Origin: Jatrophihabitans sp.
Lineage (GTDB): Bacteria > Actinomycetota > Actinomycetes > Mycobacteriales > Jatrophihabitantaceae
Direction of reading: 5' to 3'
NCBI GenBank assembly: GCA_036399055.1
Contig: DASWNX010000006.1
Coordinates: 1 to 64,000, forward strand
Length of the DNA stretch: 64,000 nucleotides
Made by a program: the position numbers and the translations under genes. A model generated the notes under the pieces. It saw nothing but the letters and a program-made list of their open reading frames with translations. It searched no databases and was not told the origin of the DNA. Shown one piece after another: positions 42,550 to 53,858 of the stretch (position 1 is the stretch's first letter; each line of letters opens with the position of its first letter).

Positions 42550-43236
42550 CTAACGCCGCGGTCGCAGGGCCCGGGCCGGTCGGTTGCGCCCGCCGCGGTG
42601 CAGGATGGCGCCGAGTCCGGCGCCGGCGAGGAACGAAGCCAGCTGGCTGGCCCAGAACTCGTGCTCGCCCACCCCGGGCTGCAAGCTGTGGAACAGTCCG
42701 GAGAACACCAACGCCGCCGCCACCGCCACCGCGATCCACACCACCCTGCGCCCGAACAGGGCGCGCGCCAGCAGGTAGCCCAGCCAGCCCAGCAGCACCC
42801 CGCTGACGCCGAGGATCACCTGATCGGAGGGCCCTGCCAGCCAGGCGACCAGCCCGCTGGTCAGCGCGGCCGCGCCGGTCACCAGGGCCAAGGGCCGAAG
42901 GCCGGCGGTCAAGGTCAGCCAGCCCAGCACCGCGAACGGAATGGACAAGGCAGCCAGCTGATCGGCGCCGGCATGCAGCGCCGGGGCGAGCACGATGCCG
43001 GCCAGGCCGTCGAGCCGGCGGGGCTTGATCCCCAGTTCCAGCAGCGGATGCCCTAGCGCGGCGTCGATGCCGAGCACCGCCCACAGCACCGCGAGCAAGC
43101 CGCCCATCACGACGACGGCGCCGCCGGCGCTGGTGGGGCGGACCGGTCGCAGCAGCTTGGTGTCGATCAGCTCCTGGCGCCGCTGCCGCTTGCGGATCTG
43201 GCGGGGCGAGGGCTTACCCGGTAGCGGTGTGCTCAC
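42550..43236 (-). CDS. Rhomboid-family membrane protein, probably inactive
   Basis: 228 residues with about six membrane helices. The serine motif G143-V-S145-G is present. In the final helix the usual GHLGGFLAG is replaced by SQLASFLAG, with Q198 at the catalytic histidine position. The L1-loop HLxGN is replaced by DQLAAL. The Ser-His dyad is thus broken. It occupies the position of the Rv1337-type rhomboid gene next to cysM. Confidence 0.8.
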   Translation of the reverse strand: MSTPLPGKPSPRQIRKRQRRQELIDTKLLRPVRPTSAGGAVVVMGGLLAVLWAVLGIDAALGHPLLELGIKPRRLDGLAGIVLAPALHAGADQLAALSIPFAVLGWLTLTAGLRPLALVTGAAALTSGLVAWLAGPSDQVILGVSGVLLGWLGYLLARALFGRRVVWIAVAVAAALVFSGLFHSLQPGVGEHEFWASQLASFLAGAGLGAILHRGGRNRPARALRPRR

Positions 43237-43281
43237 CCTGGCCAGGTTACCGCCGGGCCGGCGTCGCAGTCCGAAGGCGGC

Positions 43282-44564
<1,283 letters not shown>

Positions 44565-44632
44565 GGAGACTCCTCAAGATGTCGTTGTGCCGCAGTACAC
44601 CGAACCCAACCACGGACGCGGCGGCAATATGC

Positions 44633-45091
44633 CTACGGCGCATCGGTTTCCGGTTTATCCACTTTCTCGACCGGCTCCTCGGTGACCACGCCCTCGACGA
44701 TGCGGTAGGACCGGAACTCGACAGAGTCGGGGTCAGCGGTGGAGACCAGGACGTAATGGGCCTGCGGTTCGAAGGCCAGCGCGATGTCGGTGCGTGAGGG
44801 ATAGGCCTCGGTGGCGGTGTGCGAGTGATAGATCACCACCGGCTCCTCGTCGGCCTCGTCCATCGCCTGCCACAGCTTGAGCTGCTCGCCGGAGTCCATC
44901 TGGTAGAAGGTCGGCGAGGCCGCGGCGTTGAGCATCTCGACCAGCCGTTGCGGTCGGTCCGAGCCGGCTGGGCCGGCGACCACTCCGCACGCCTCGTTGG
45001 GATGGTCACGCCGGGCGTGGGCGATGATCGCGTCGTAGATCGGCGCGGGCAGTCTCAACACAGTCGTCCACGATATCGGGCCAGCACTCAC
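44633..45091 (-). CDS. mec: JAMM/MPN metallopeptidase Mec
   Basis: 152 residues. The zinc site E33 with H89-S-H91-x7-S99-x2-D102 is complete. The mycobacterial orthologue (Rv1334) hydrolyses the CysO-cysteine adduct to release cysteine. It lies between DUF2017 and cysO. Because this CysO has a tail beyond Gly-Gly, Mec is also the best candidate for maturing it. Confidence 0.95.
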   Translation of the reverse strand: MSAGPISWTTVLRLPAPIYDAIIAHARRDHPNEACGVVAGPAGSDRPQRLVEMLNAAASPTFYQMDSGEQLKLWQAMDEADEEPVVIYHSHTATEAYPSRTDIALAFEPQAHYVLVSTADPDSVEFRSYRIVEGVVTEEPVEKVDKPETDAP

Positions 45092-45537
45092 AGCACCTGC
45101 ATGACCAGCATGTCCTGCACAGCCGTGAGCCAGAAGTAGACCTGCGCCGCGGGCTCGTCGTCATCCAGCTCGGCCTCGGCGGTGACGCCGAGCCGGGTGC
45201 CCAGCGCCAGCCTCAGGTCGTTGAGCACCCGCAACCAGCGATCGGTGGCCTCGGCGTCCAGCGTCACCCGCCCGCCGCCGGCGACGAGCTCGGCGCGGCA
45301 GGCCTGCAGCCGGCCGATCCGCTCGGCCCGCAGGTCGCTCTCGACCAGTTCCCGGTACTCCTGGGCGGCCTCCGGATCATCGGTGTAGCCAGCGGGATAG
45401 AGCCGCTGGATGACCGGGTCGTCCTGATCGGGCTCGGCCAGGACGTCGGCGAAGTCATCGAGCAGGCCACCGAGCAGGGCAGCCTCGCCGTCACCGATCT
45501 CCAGCCGCAGGGCGCCTGCCTTGCGCCGCACCCTCAT
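45088..45537 (-). CDS. DUF2017 protein, partner gene of clpS
   Basis: 149 residues from ATG 45537 (GGAG five bases upstream); a GTG inside clpS at 45573 is less likely. It contains QRLYPAGYTDDPEAAQEYRE and LRLALGTRLGVTAEAE, the DUF2017 signatures. It always follows clpS in actinobacteria that I know. Function unknown. It overlaps mec by four bases. Confidence 0.9.
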   Translation of the reverse strand: MRVRRKAGALRLEIGDGEAALLGGLLDDFADVLAEPDQDDPVIQRLYPAGYTDDPEAAQEYRELVESDLRAERIGRLQACRAELVAGGGRVTLDAEATDRWLRVLNDLRLALGTRLGVTAEAELDDDEPAAQVYFWLTAVQDMLVMQVL

Positions 45538-45562
45538 CGCCGCTCCATCCCGCTGTGCCCGG

Positions 45563-45868
45563 TCATGAGTCACGCTGGACGGTCGCCCAGAGGCCGTAGC
45601 CGTGCAGGGTCGCCGTGTCGCCCTCCATCCGCTCCCGCGGACCTGAGGACACCACCGCCCGCCCCTTGTGGTGGACGTCGAGCATCAACGCGGTGGCCTT
45701 GTCCTTGGGATAGCCGAAGACCTTCATGAGCACGTGGGTGACGTAGGACATCAGGTTCACCGGGTCGTTCCAGACCACGGTCACCCAGGGACGGTCTGCC
45801 TCGGCAGCCTCGTCGGCCTGCTGGTCGGCGACCGCCTCCCGCTGCGGAGTGATGGTCGGGGTGGACAT
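45563..45868 (-). CDS. clpS: ATP-dependent Clp protease adaptor ClpS
   Basis: 101 residues. [20 protein letters not shown] and [18 protein letters not shown] form the ClpS core that delivers N-degron substrates to ClpC. It is first in the clpS-DUF2017-mec-cysO-cysM run and divergent from pncB, separated by 41 bp. Confidence 0.96.
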   Translation of the reverse strand: MSTPTITPQREAVADQQADEAAEADRPWVTVVWNDPVNLMSYVTHVLMKVFGYPKDKATALMLDVHHKGRAVVSSGPRERMEGDTATLHGYGLWATVQRDS

Positions 45869-45909
45869 GCGTCCATGGTGGCATGGGCGGCTCTGACACG
45901 ATCTGCAGC

Positions 45910-47190
45910 ATGTCCACCGAGTCGACCGCCCTGCTCACCGACCACTACGAGCTCACCATGCTCACGGCCGCGCTGGCCGACGGAGCCGCCCAGCGGCGCT
46001 GCACCTTCGAGGTGTTCACCCGCCGGCTGCCCAACGGCCGCCGATTCGGTGTGGCCGCCGGGCTCGGCCGGCTGATCCCGGCGATCCAGGCATTCCGGTT
46101 CACCGCCGAGGAGCTGGAACGGCTGGTCGCTGAGGGCGTGATCGACGGCCGCGCCGCCGACTTCCTCGCCGAGTACCGGTTCACCGGCGACATCAGCGGC
46201 TACGCCGAGGGTGAGCCGTACTTCGGGCACTCGCCGATCCTGAGCGTGACCGGCAGTTTCGCCGAGGCGGTGGTGCTGGAGACGCTGATCCTGTCGGTGC
46301 TCAACCACGACTGCGCCATCGCCGCCGCGGCCGCCCGGATGGTGGTGGCCGCCGGTGACCGGCCGATCATCGAGATGGGTTCGCGGCGCACTCACGAGCA
46401 GGCCGCGGTGGCCTGCGCCCGAGCCGCTTACCTCGTGGGCTTCCAGGCCAGCTCCAACCTGGCGGCCGGGGCCCGCTACGGCATTCCGACCACGGGCACC
46501 GCCGCGCACGCCTTCACCCTGCTGCACGACAGCGAGCAGGCCGCCTTCGCCGCCCAGCTGGACTCGCTGGGCGCCTCGACCACCCTGCTGGTCGACACCT
46601 ACGACATCAGCCAGGGAATCGAGAACGCGATCCAAGCCGCCGGTCCCAAGCTGGGCGCGATCCGGATCGACTCCGGCGACCTTGCCGTCATGGCCCACCA
46701 GTCGCGCGCCCAACTCGACCGGCTCGGCGCCACCGACACCCGGATCGTGGTGAGCGGCGACCTCGACGAGTACGCGATAGCCGCGCTGGCCGCGGCGCCG
46801 GTGGACACCTACGGGGCAGGCACGGCGGTGGTCACCGGCTCCGGCGCCCCGACCGCCGGCCTGGTCTACAAGCTCGTCGAGGTGCAGGGCCGTCCGGTGA
46901 CCAAGCGCAGCGAGCACAAGGGCAGCGTCGGCGGCGCCAAGCTCGGTTACCGGCGGCACCGGGCCTCGGGGACAGCCACCGAGGAGCTGGTGGTGCAGCA
47001 GCGTGCCGGCTTCGAGCCGGCGGCCGGCGACCGGTTGCTGAGCGTGCCGGTGCTGCGCGAGGGCGAGCAGGTCGGGAGTCCCAGCCTGCAGGACTCGCGT
47101 CGGCACCACCGCGCCGCCATGACGGCGCTGCCCTGGGAGGCGCTCAAACTCTCCGCCGGCGACCCGGGGTTGAGCGTCACCTTCGGCTGA
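45910..47190 (+). CDS. pncB: Nicotinate phosphoribosyltransferase
   Basis: 426 residues from ATG 45910. It has [16 protein letters not shown] at the N-terminus, [20 protein letters not shown] and [20 protein letters not shown]. It converts nicotinate to nicotinate mononucleotide in NAD salvage. The gene ends inside a 17-bp tandem duplication that repeats the stop codon. Confidence 0.96.
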   Translation: MSTESTALLTDHYELTMLTAALADGAAQRRCTFEVFTRRLPNGRRFGVAAGLGRLIPAIQAFRFTAEELERLVAEGVIDGRAADFLAEYRFTGDISGYAEGEPYFGHSPILSVTGSFAEAVVLETLILSVLNHDCAIAAAAARMVVAAGDRPIIEMGSRRTHEQAAVACARAAYLVGFQASSNLAAGARYGIPTTGTAAHAFTLLHDSEQAAFAAQLDSLGASTTLLVDTYDISQGIENAIQAAGPKLGAIRIDSGDLAVMAHQSRAQLDRLGATDTRIVVSGDLDEYAIAALAAAPVDTYGAGTAVVTGSGAPTAGLVYKLVEVQGRPVTKRSEHKGSVGGAKLGYRRHRASGTATEELVVQQRAGFEPAAGDRLLSVPVLREGEQVGSPSLQDSRRHHRAAMTALPWEALKLSAGDPGLSVTFG

Positions 47191-47204
47191 GCGTCACCTT
47201 CGGC
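47171..47204 (+). repeat. 17-bp tandem duplication across the pncB stop
   Basis: TGAGCGTCACCTTCGGC occurs at 47171-47187 and 47188-47204, followed by a partial third copy. The second unit begins with the pncB stop codon. Confidence 0.9.
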
Positions 47205-47250
47205 TGAGCGTCCTGGTGAGATGCTGAGCGTCCTGAGAAGGGAGTCGGAG

Positions 47251-47826
47251 ATGGCTGAGGTAGTGCTGTTCCACCACGCGCTGGGGCTGACCCCCGGCAT
47301 CGTCGCCTTCGCCGACGAGCTGCGCCGCGCCGGGCACACCGTCCACACGCCTGACCTGTTCCAGGGGCGCGCCTTCGACACCCTGGAGCAGGGGGTGGCC
47401 CATGCCGAGCAGGTCGGGTTCGGACAGGTGATCGAGCGCGGCGCCCGGGCGGTCCAGGAGCTGCCCGCGGAGCTGGTGTACGCCGGCTTCTCGCTGGGGG
47501 TGCTGCCGGCGCAGTTCCTGGCCCAGACCCGGGCCGGGGCGCGCGGGGCGCTGCTGATGTACTCCTGCGTCCCGGTGTCGGAGTTCGGCTCGCAGTGGCC
47601 GGCCGAGGTCGCGGTGCAGGTGCACGGCATGGACGCCGACCCGATCTTCACCGGCGAGGGCGACCTCGACGCCGCCCGCGCTCTGCTCGAACAGGCCCCG
47701 GACGGGCAGCTGTTCCTCTACCCCGGCGACCAGCACTACTTCGCCGACAGCACGCTGCCCTCCTACGTCCCGGACGCGGCCGCGCTGCTGAGCCGGCGGG
47801 TGCTCAGCTTCCTCGCCGAGCGGTGA
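47251..47826 (+). CDS. Dienelactone hydrolase-family alpha/beta hydrolase
   Basis: 191 residues from ATG 47251, with GGGAG upstream. The nucleophile is serine, S81 in GFSLG, where classic dienelactone hydrolase has cysteine. Aspartate in HGMDADPIF and histidine in GDQHYF complete the triad. The substrate cannot be told. It is convergent with ctaD. Confidence 0.88.
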   Translation: MAEVVLFHHALGLTPGIVAFADELRRAGHTVHTPDLFQGRAFDTLEQGVAHAEQVGFGQVIERGARAVQELPAELVYAGFSLGVLPAQFLAQTRAGARGALLMYSCVPVSEFGSQWPAEVAVQVHGMDADPIFTGEGDLDAARALLEQAPDGQLFLYPGDQHYFADSTLPSYVPDAAALLSRRVLSFLAER

Positions 47827-47842
47827 CCAGGCCCGGTCGCGC

Positions 47843-49645
47843 TCAGCTTCCGGGGTCGGGGTCCCGGCGGCCCTGACGCTGGCCCTCGCCGCCGACCGCG
47901 GCCTGGCCGACTGTCTCCAGCTCGCGGTGCTTCTTGTCTGCGTGGGCCTCGCGTTCGAGCCGGTCGATCAGGTGCGGGTAGTGCGCCTCGAACGCCGGGC
48001 GCTCGGAGCGGATCCTGGGCATCGAGGTGAAGTTGTGCCGCGGCGGCGGGCAGGACGTCGCCCACTCCAGGGAGTTGCTGTGGCCCCACGCGTCGTCGGC
48101 GGTGGCCACCTCGCCGAAGCGGTAGGACTTGTAGACGTTGTAGAGGAACGGCAGCATCGAGGCGCCGAGCAGGAACGCGCCGATACTGGAGATGGTGTTC
48201 AGGGTGGTGAACCCGTCCCCGGGCAGGTAGTCGGCGTACCGGCGGGGCATCCCCTCGTTACCCACCCAGTGCTGCACCAGGAACGTCAGGTGGAAGCCGA
48301 TGAAGGTCAACCAGAAGTGCAGTTTGCCCAGTCGCTCGTCCATGTAACGGCCGGTGAACTTGGGAAACCAGAAGTACACGCCGGCGTAGGCGGCGAACAC
48401 GATCGTGCCGAACAGCACGTAGTGGAAGTGCGCCACCACGAAGTAGGTGTCCGAGACGTGGAAGTCCGCGGGCGGGCTGGCCAGCACGACGCCGGTCAGG
48501 CCACCGAACAGGAAGGTCACCAGGAACCCGATCGAGAACAGCATGGGCGACTCGAAGGTGATCGAGCCCCGCCACAGGGTGCCGATCCAGTTGAAGAACT
48601 TCAGCCCGGTCGGCACCGCGATCAGGAAGGACAGGAAGGAGAAGAACGGCAGCAGCACCACGCCGGTGGCGAACATGTGGTGGGCCCAGACGGTCAGCGA
48701 CAGCGCGGCGATCGACAGCGTGGCCAGCACCAGGCCCTTGTAGCCGAACAGCGGCTTGCGGGCGAACACCGGGAAGATCTCGGACACGATCCCGAAGAAC
48801 GGCAACGCCAGGATGTAGACCTCGGGGTGGCCGAAGAACCAGAACAGGTGCTGCCACAGGACCGCGCCGCCGTTCTCCGAGGCGAACACCTGCGCGCCCA
48901 GGTGCCGGTCGGCCCAGAGCACCAGCAGGGCGGCGGTCAGGATCGGGAAGGCCAGCAGCACCAGCAGCGAGGTCACCAGGATGTTCCACACGAAGATCGG
49001 CATCCGGAACATCGTCATGCCGGGCGCCCGCAAGGTGAGCACGGTCGTCACCATGTTGACGCCGCCGAGGATGGTGCCCAGCCCCGACAGCGCCAGGCCC
49101 AGGATCCAGAAGTCGGCGCCCATCCCCGGAGAGTGCGTCATGTCGTTGAGCGGCAGGTAGAACGTCCAGCCGCCGTCGGCGGCGCCGCCCGGCGTCAGGA
49201 AGCCCAGGCACGCGACGATCGCGCCGAACAGGTAGAGCCAGTAGGAGAAGGCGTTCAGTCGCGGGAATGCCACGTCCGGCGAGCCGATCTGCAACGGCAG
49301 CACCAGGTTGGCGAAGGCGAACACGCTCGGGGTGGCGAAGAACAGCAGCATGATCGTGCCGTGCATGGTGAACAGCTGGTTGTACTGCTCCGCCGACAGG
49401 ATCTGCATGCCCGGTCGAGCCAGCTCCGCCCGCATCACCAGTGCCATCAGGCCCCCGAGCATGAAGAACGCGAACGAGGTGACCATGTACATCCGGCCGA
49501 TCAGCTTGTGATCGGTGGTGCGCAACACCTGGAGGAACATCGAGCCGCTGGCGGGGCGATCGGCAGGGTAGGGGCGGCTCACAATCGGCGCCGGCTCGAG
49601 ATCGAGCGGGCTGGCGGTGGAGCTGGCACCTGCAGTGGTCGTCAA
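47843..49645 (-). CDS. ctaD: Cytochrome c oxidase subunit I
   Basis: 600 residues with twelve membrane segments. It has the heme-copper motifs [20 protein letters not shown] and [10 protein letters not shown], and HFHYVLFGT near helix X. TTG 49645 is the likely start, with GGAGG upstream, giving MTTTAGASS. The C-terminal 50 residues are hydrophilic. It is the aa3-type oxidase core, encoded alone here without ctaC or ctaE beside it. Confidence 0.97.
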   Translation of the reverse strand: MTTTAGASSTASPLDLEPAPIVSRPYPADRPASGSMFLQVLRTTDHKLIGRMYMVTSFAFFMLGGLMALVMRAELARPGMQILSAEQYNQLFTMHGTIMLLFFATPSVFAFANLVLPLQIGSPDVAFPRLNAFSYWLYLFGAIVACLGFLTPGGAADGGWTFYLPLNDMTHSPGMGADFWILGLALSGLGTILGGVNMVTTVLTLRAPGMTMFRMPIFVWNILVTSLLVLLAFPILTAALLVLWADRHLGAQVFASENGGAVLWQHLFWFFGHPEVYILALPFFGIVSEIFPVFARKPLFGYKGLVLATLSIAALSLTVWAHHMFATGVVLLPFFSFLSFLIAVPTGLKFFNWIGTLWRGSITFESPMLFSIGFLVTFLFGGLTGVVLASPPADFHVSDTYFVVAHFHYVLFGTIVFAAYAGVYFWFPKFTGRYMDERLGKLHFWLTFIGFHLTFLVQHWVGNEGMPRRYADYLPGDGFTTLNTISSIGAFLLGASMLPFLYNVYKSYRFGEVATADDAWGHSNSLEWATSCPPPRHNFTSMPRIRSERPAFEAHYPHLIDRLEREAHADKKHRELETVGQAAVGGEGQRQGRRDPDPGS

Positions 49646-49864
49646 AATCCTGCCTCCGGCTTAGGCATGCTGTCAGATTCCAGCCGTCCGCCGACCGCCG
49701 GTTTCCTACTCAGAGCAGGATAGCCACCGCCCCTACGCCCGAGCGCACCGGCCCGGCTCGGCGTTTCGCCGTCCTGAGCCGATCCGGCGCGCGAGCAGGC
49801 CGGGTGGCCGGTGGCCTACGGTGGAGGCGCCCCCTGACCGACGAGCCCCCGGAGAGTTGCGAGC

Positions 49865-50320
49865 ATGACAGCCGTCCAAGGCACTGACCCACTTGTCGAG
49901 CTGCTCGCCGAGCGGCACTTCGGCGTGCTGGCGAGCATCAAGTCCGACGGCCGGCCGCAGCTGTCGAACGTGGTGTACGCCTTCACCCCCGACCCGTCCA
50001 CGCCAGGCGCCGGCGTGGCCAGGATCTCGATCACCACCGGCCGGGCCAAGTACCGCAACCTGCTGCGCGACCCGCGAGCCAGCCTGCACGTCAGCGCGCC
50101 GGACTTCTGGTCCTACGCGGTGGCCGAGGCGCTGGCCGACCTCAGCCCGGTGGCAGCCGATCCGCAGGACCAGACCGTCGAAGACCTCGTCGCGCTCTAC
50201 CGCGACATCCAGGGTGAGCACCCGGACTGGCAGGAGTTCCGGCAGGCGATGGTCACCGGCCAGCGGGTGATGCTGCGGCTGGCGGTCAGCCGGGTGTACG
50301 GAATGGCCGGCAGCGGCTGA
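49865..50320 (+). CDS. PPOX-class F420-dependent oxidoreductase
   Basis: 151 residues, split beta-barrel fold. It has [40 protein letters not shown] and [13 protein letters not shown], close to the Rv1155-type FDOR-B proteins that use coenzyme F420. fgd, which supplies reduced F420, follows 47 bp downstream on the same strand. Confidence 0.88.
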   Translation: MTAVQGTDPLVELLAERHFGVLASIKSDGRPQLSNVVYAFTPDPSTPGAGVARISITTGRAKYRNLLRDPRASLHVSAPDFWSYAVAEALADLSPVAADPQDQTVEDLVALYRDIQGEHPDWQEFRQAMVTGQRVMLRLAVSRVYGMAGSG

Positions 50321-50367
50321 GCCGGCTCAAGTCGCCGTCAACCGCCGTTTCACAGAGAGGCAGCGCC

Positions 50368-51387
50368 ATGTCGTGGGAGACCGGATCGTTGAAGATCGGT
50401 TACAAGGCCTCGGCCGAGCAGTTCGGCCCTCGCCAACTGCTGGATTACGCGGTGCAGGCCGAGCAAGCCGGCCTGGACAGCGTGCTGATCTCCGATCACT
50501 TCCAGCCCTGGCAGCACGACGGCGGCCACGCGCCGTTCTCGCTGGCCTGGCTGGCCGCCGTGGGCGAGCGCACCTCGCGGGTCCAGCTGGGCACCAGCGT
50601 GCTGACTCCGACCTTCCGGTACAACCCCGCGATCATCGCGCAGGCCTTCGGCACGCTGGCCTGCCTCTACCCGAACCGGATGCTGCTCGGCATCGGCACC
50701 GGCGAGGCGTTGAACGAGGTGGCGGTGACCCGGGTGCAGTGGCCGGACTTCAAGCAGCGGTTCGCCCGGTTGCGCGAGGCGGTGCAGTTGATGCGCCGGT
50801 TGTGGACCGAGGAGCGGGTCAGCTTCGACGGCGAGTACTACCAGACCACCGATGCCACGGTCTATGACCGGCCCGAGCAGAGCGTCCCGATCTACATCGC
50901 CGCCGGCGGCCCGGTGGTCGCCAAGTACGCCGGACGAGCCGGTGACGGTTTCATCTGCACGTCCGGCAAGGGCCCCGAGCTCTACCAGGACAAGCTGATG
51001 CCGGCGGTCGAGGAAGGGTTGGCCGCGGCCGGCCGGGACGGCTCGCAGTTGGACCGGATGATCGAGATCAAGCTCTCATACGACCCCGACCCCCAGCAGG
51101 CCTTGGAGAACACCCGGTTCTGGGCGCCGCTGTCGTTGACCGCTGAGCAGAAGTCCGGCCTGCACGATCCGATCGAGATGCAGGCAGCCGGCGCGGCACT
51201 GCCGCTGGAGCAGATCGCGAGCCGGTGGATCGTGGCCAGCGACCCGCAGACCGCGGTCGCGGCGATCCGGCCGTACCTGGACTACGGCTTCAACCACCTG
51301 GTCTTTCACGCTCCCGGCCATGACCAGTCCCGGTTCCTGTCCTCCTTCAGCCAGCAGGTCCTGCCGCTGCTGCGCGAACTCGGCTGA
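50368..51387 (+). CDS. fgd: F420-dependent glucose-6-phosphate dehydrogenase
   Basis: 339 residues, luciferase-like fold. [20 protein letters not shown] opens the protein, and [16 protein letters not shown] carries the active-site His and Trp. [15 protein letters not shown] follows. It oxidises glucose 6-phosphate and reduces F420. AGAGAGG precedes the ATG. Confidence 0.93.
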   Translation: MSWETGSLKIGYKASAEQFGPRQLLDYAVQAEQAGLDSVLISDHFQPWQHDGGHAPFSLAWLAAVGERTSRVQLGTSVLTPTFRYNPAIIAQAFGTLACLYPNRMLLGIGTGEALNEVAVTRVQWPDFKQRFARLREAVQLMRRLWTEERVSFDGEYYQTTDATVYDRPEQSVPIYIAAGGPVVAKYAGRAGDGFICTSGKGPELYQDKLMPAVEEGLAAAGRDGSQLDRMIEIKLSYDPDPQQALENTRFWAPLSLTAEQKSGLHDPIEMQAAGAALPLEQIASRWIVASDPQTAVAAIRPYLDYGFNHLVFHAPGHDQSRFLSSFSQQVLPLLRELG

Positions 51388-51391
51388 GACG

Positions 51392-51919
51392 GTGCGCGGC
51401 GACGTCATCAGGGCGGTCGGCCAGCCCGACGTCGCCGCCGTCGCCGACCTGGTCCACGAGCTGGCCGAGTACGAGAGGGCGCCCCTGCGACACCGGCTCA
51501 CCCGGAGCCGGCTGCGCAGGGCGCTGTTCGGCGCCGAGCCGGCGCTGTTCGGACATCTCGCCGAGGTGCGCGGCACGGTGGTCGGCTGCGCGCTGTGGCG
51601 CCTCGACTTCTGCGCTGGTGACGGCAGCTGCGGGATCGACGGCGGCCCCGCCGTCGACGGCCCCGGGATCTACCTCCAGGACCTGTACGTCCAGCCCGCT
51701 CACCGCGGCCGGGGGCTGGGGCGCGGGTTGCTCGCCGCGCTGGCCGTCGAGGCCTGCCAGCGTGGTCTGGTCAGGCTCGAGTGGTCTGTCCAGGAGTGGA
51801 ATGTGCTCGCCCAGGGCTTCTACCGCGGCGTCGGCGGCCGGCCGGACGGCGCCCGCAGCGCCTGGAAGATGGGTCCGGACGCCCTGACCGCCCTGGCCGC
51901 GCGGTCCACCGCGGGTTAG
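51392..51919 (+). CDS. GNAT-family N-acetyltransferase
   Basis: 175 residues from GTG 51392, four bases after the fgd stop. The acetyl-CoA site reads LYVQPAHRGRGLGRGLLAAL. IRAVGQPDVAAVADLVHELA starts the domain. It resembles the diamine acetyltransferase-like branch (LRLEWSVQEWN-type core), but the substrate is unclear. Confidence 0.85.
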   Translation: MRGDVIRAVGQPDVAAVADLVHELAEYERAPLRHRLTRSRLRRALFGAEPALFGHLAEVRGTVVGCALWRLDFCAGDGSCGIDGGPAVDGPGIYLQDLYVQPAHRGRGLGRGLLAALAVEACQRGLVRLEWSVQEWNVLAQGFYRGVGGRPDGARSAWKMGPDALTALAARSTAG

Positions 51920-52031
51920 CGGTCTGCACGAGGCAACGCCGCCTCGATGACATCGCGGGGTTCCTGACGCCGCGCCTGATCCTCACTCATGGGGCGTACT
52001 CCCCTTGCCGCAATCCTGCCTCCCGCTTGCG

Positions 52032-52049
52032 AGTGACTAACTAGTCACT
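52032..52049. promoter_or_regulatory. Palindromic operator candidate upstream of the beta-helix gene
   Basis: AGTGACTA (52032-52039) and TAGTCACT (52042-52049) are perfect 8-bp arms around AC. They sit at the edge of an AT-rich stretch (TTGCTGTTAAATTTA to 52080) that looks like a promoter. The dyad shape suits a TetR- or MarR-type repressor. No such gene is adjacent. Confidence 0.55.
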
Positions 52050-52101
52050 TAGAGTCAGCATCAATTTGCTGTTAAATTTACCGCTTCGAGCAGGGATTTC
52101 C

Positions 52102-53733
52102 ATGAGACGAGTTATCGCCGGTACGTCAACGGCTGTCCTAGTTGGCGGGCTGTTGTCCCTGATCGGCCCGACCGGCCAGGCGGGGGCGGCGACACTCTCC
52201 GTCCCCAGCAGCTACCGCACCATCGGCGCGGCCATCGCCGCCGCCCGCAACGGCGACACCGTCTCGGTGTCACCCGGCACCTACCGGGAGAACATCAGCA
52301 TCGTCGGCAAGCGGATCACGGTCCGCTCGGTCTCAGGCCCTGGCGTCACGGTCATCGCAGGCAATCCCGGCCGCACGCCGGTGATGATCCAGAACATCCC
52401 GGCCGGGACCATGACCCTGCAGGGCTTCCGGATCGTCTCCGGATCGGCGCCGAGCGGCCAAGGCGGCGGCATCACCATCGCCAACTACGCCAGCCCGACG
52501 ATCCGCGGCAACGAGTTGGTGTCCAACCGCTCCAATGACGGCGCCGGCATCCTGGTCTACAACAACTCGCACCCGACCATCACCGGCAACAACATCCACC
52601 ACAACACCGCGGCCAGGTTCGGCGGCGGGGTCTTCGCCGTCATCAACTCCAACCCGAAGATCACCGGCAACACCATCAGCAGCAACCGCGCCTACGGCGG
52701 TGGCGGCGTGTACCTGGAGAACGACGTCTCGCGCCCGAGCGCCCGCTCCGCGCCGAGCGTGACCGGCAACAAGATCACCTCGAACGTGTCCAGCCAGGCA
52801 GGCGGCGGCATCATGCTGCGCACCGGCGTGAACGCGGTGATCGCCAAGAACACCATCACCGGCAACAGCTCGCCCTACGGCGGCGGCATCGAGGTCGAGA
52901 CCACCGGCAGCACGCCCCGCATCACCGGCAACGTGATCACCGGCAACTCGGCCCTCACCTCAGCGGCGTGGCCGGGCAGCGGCAGCGGCGGCGGCATCGC
53001 GGTATTCGGCTGGTCGCGTCCGATCATCTCGCACAACAGCATCATCGGTAACCGGACCACCCGCTTCGGCGGCGGCATCGTGCTGGCCGAGGGCTCGGTG
53101 TCGACGGTGAACGCCAACAACATCGCCAAGAACACCGTCATCGACACCGGCTCAGGCCCGGGTGGCGGCGGCATCTACCTGGCCAACTCCGAGGCGACCA
53201 TCCAGAACAACGCGCTGCGGCAGAATTCCGCGCCGCTCGGTGGCGGTGTCGCCTTCGTCGGAACCGGCTCGCTGGTGCTGGTCAACAACACCATCGTCTC
53301 CAACGCCTCCCGGGCCGGCAGCGCTGCCTCCGGCGGTGGCCTGTTCGTGGCGAAGAAGACCTCGGGCAAGGCCTCGATCGTCAACAACATCTTCACCGGG
53401 AACAACAACTTCCAGATCTTTGAGATGGGCGAGTTCGCCACCTACTCCAACAACCTGATCACCAACAGCGGCAACGGGATGTTCTACAGCTTCCCGGCCC
53501 ACACCATCACCGACATCCGTAACTTCAACGGCAATCCCAACATCAGGCTGGCGGTCGGCAACGTCGGCTCCGCCCCGGCGTTCGTCAACGCCCCGGCCTT
53601 CGACTACCGGCTCACCAAGGGCTCGCCGGCCGTGGACGCCGGCCGGTCGACCGGGGCTCCCCTGCTCGACATCCGCGACCTGCCCCGCTACGGAACCCGG
53701 CCTGACATCGGAGCTTTCGAGTACCGCCCTTGA
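52102..53733 (+). CDS. Secreted right-handed parallel beta-helix protein
   Basis: 543 residues from ATG 52102. The signal peptide is about residues 1-30 (TSTAVLVGGLLSLIGPTGQA then GAAT). The mature part has the pectin-lyase-like start VPSSYRTIGAAIAAARNGDT, then more than ten imperfect beta-helix coils with the NxI-x-GN pattern. The C-terminal DYRLTKGSPAVDAG motif is typical of polysaccharide-related right-handed beta-helix proteins. No catalytic residues could be assigned. An AT-rich region with a palindrome lies upstream. Confidence 0.88.
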   Translation: MRRVIAGTSTAVLVGGLLSLIGPTGQAGAATLSVPSSYRTIGAAIAAARNGDTVSVSPGTYRENISIVGKRITVRSVSGPGVTVIAGNPGRTPVMIQNIPAGTMTLQGFRIVSGSAPSGQGGGITIANYASPTIRGNELVSNRSNDGAGILVYNNSHPTITGNNIHHNTAARFGGGVFAVINSNPKITGNTISSNRAYGGGGVYLENDVSRPSARSAPSVTGNKITSNVSSQAGGGIMLRTGVNAVIAKNTITGNSSPYGGGIEVETTGSTPRITGNVITGNSALTSAAWPGSGSGGGIAVFGWSRPIISHNSIIGNRTTRFGGGIVLAEGSVSTVNANNIAKNTVIDTGSGPGGGGIYLANSEATIQNNALRQNSAPLGGGVAFVGTGSLVLVNNTIVSNASRAGSAASGGGLFVAKKTSGKASIVNNIFTGNNNFQIFEMGEFATYSNNLITNSGNGMFYSFPAHTITDIRNFNGNPNIRLAVGNVGSAPAFVNAPAFDYRLTKGSPAVDAGRSTGAPLLDIRDLPRYGTRPDIGAFEYRP

Positions 53734-53858
53734 TCACAAAGGCAAACACTCCTGGGCCTTAATGCCGCGATGTAGCCGGTAATTTCACGGGCCGGGCACT
53801 TGCGCTGGCATCGCGGCTGACGCACGGTAGGACAACCCGACTTTGGGAGGTCCTGGTT

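Noticed and set aside
47927..49723. A 598-codon open frame opposite ctaD
   Set aside because: It has a charged low-complexity product, no ribosome site, and lies wholly on the other strand of a certain gene. High G+C leaves such frames open.
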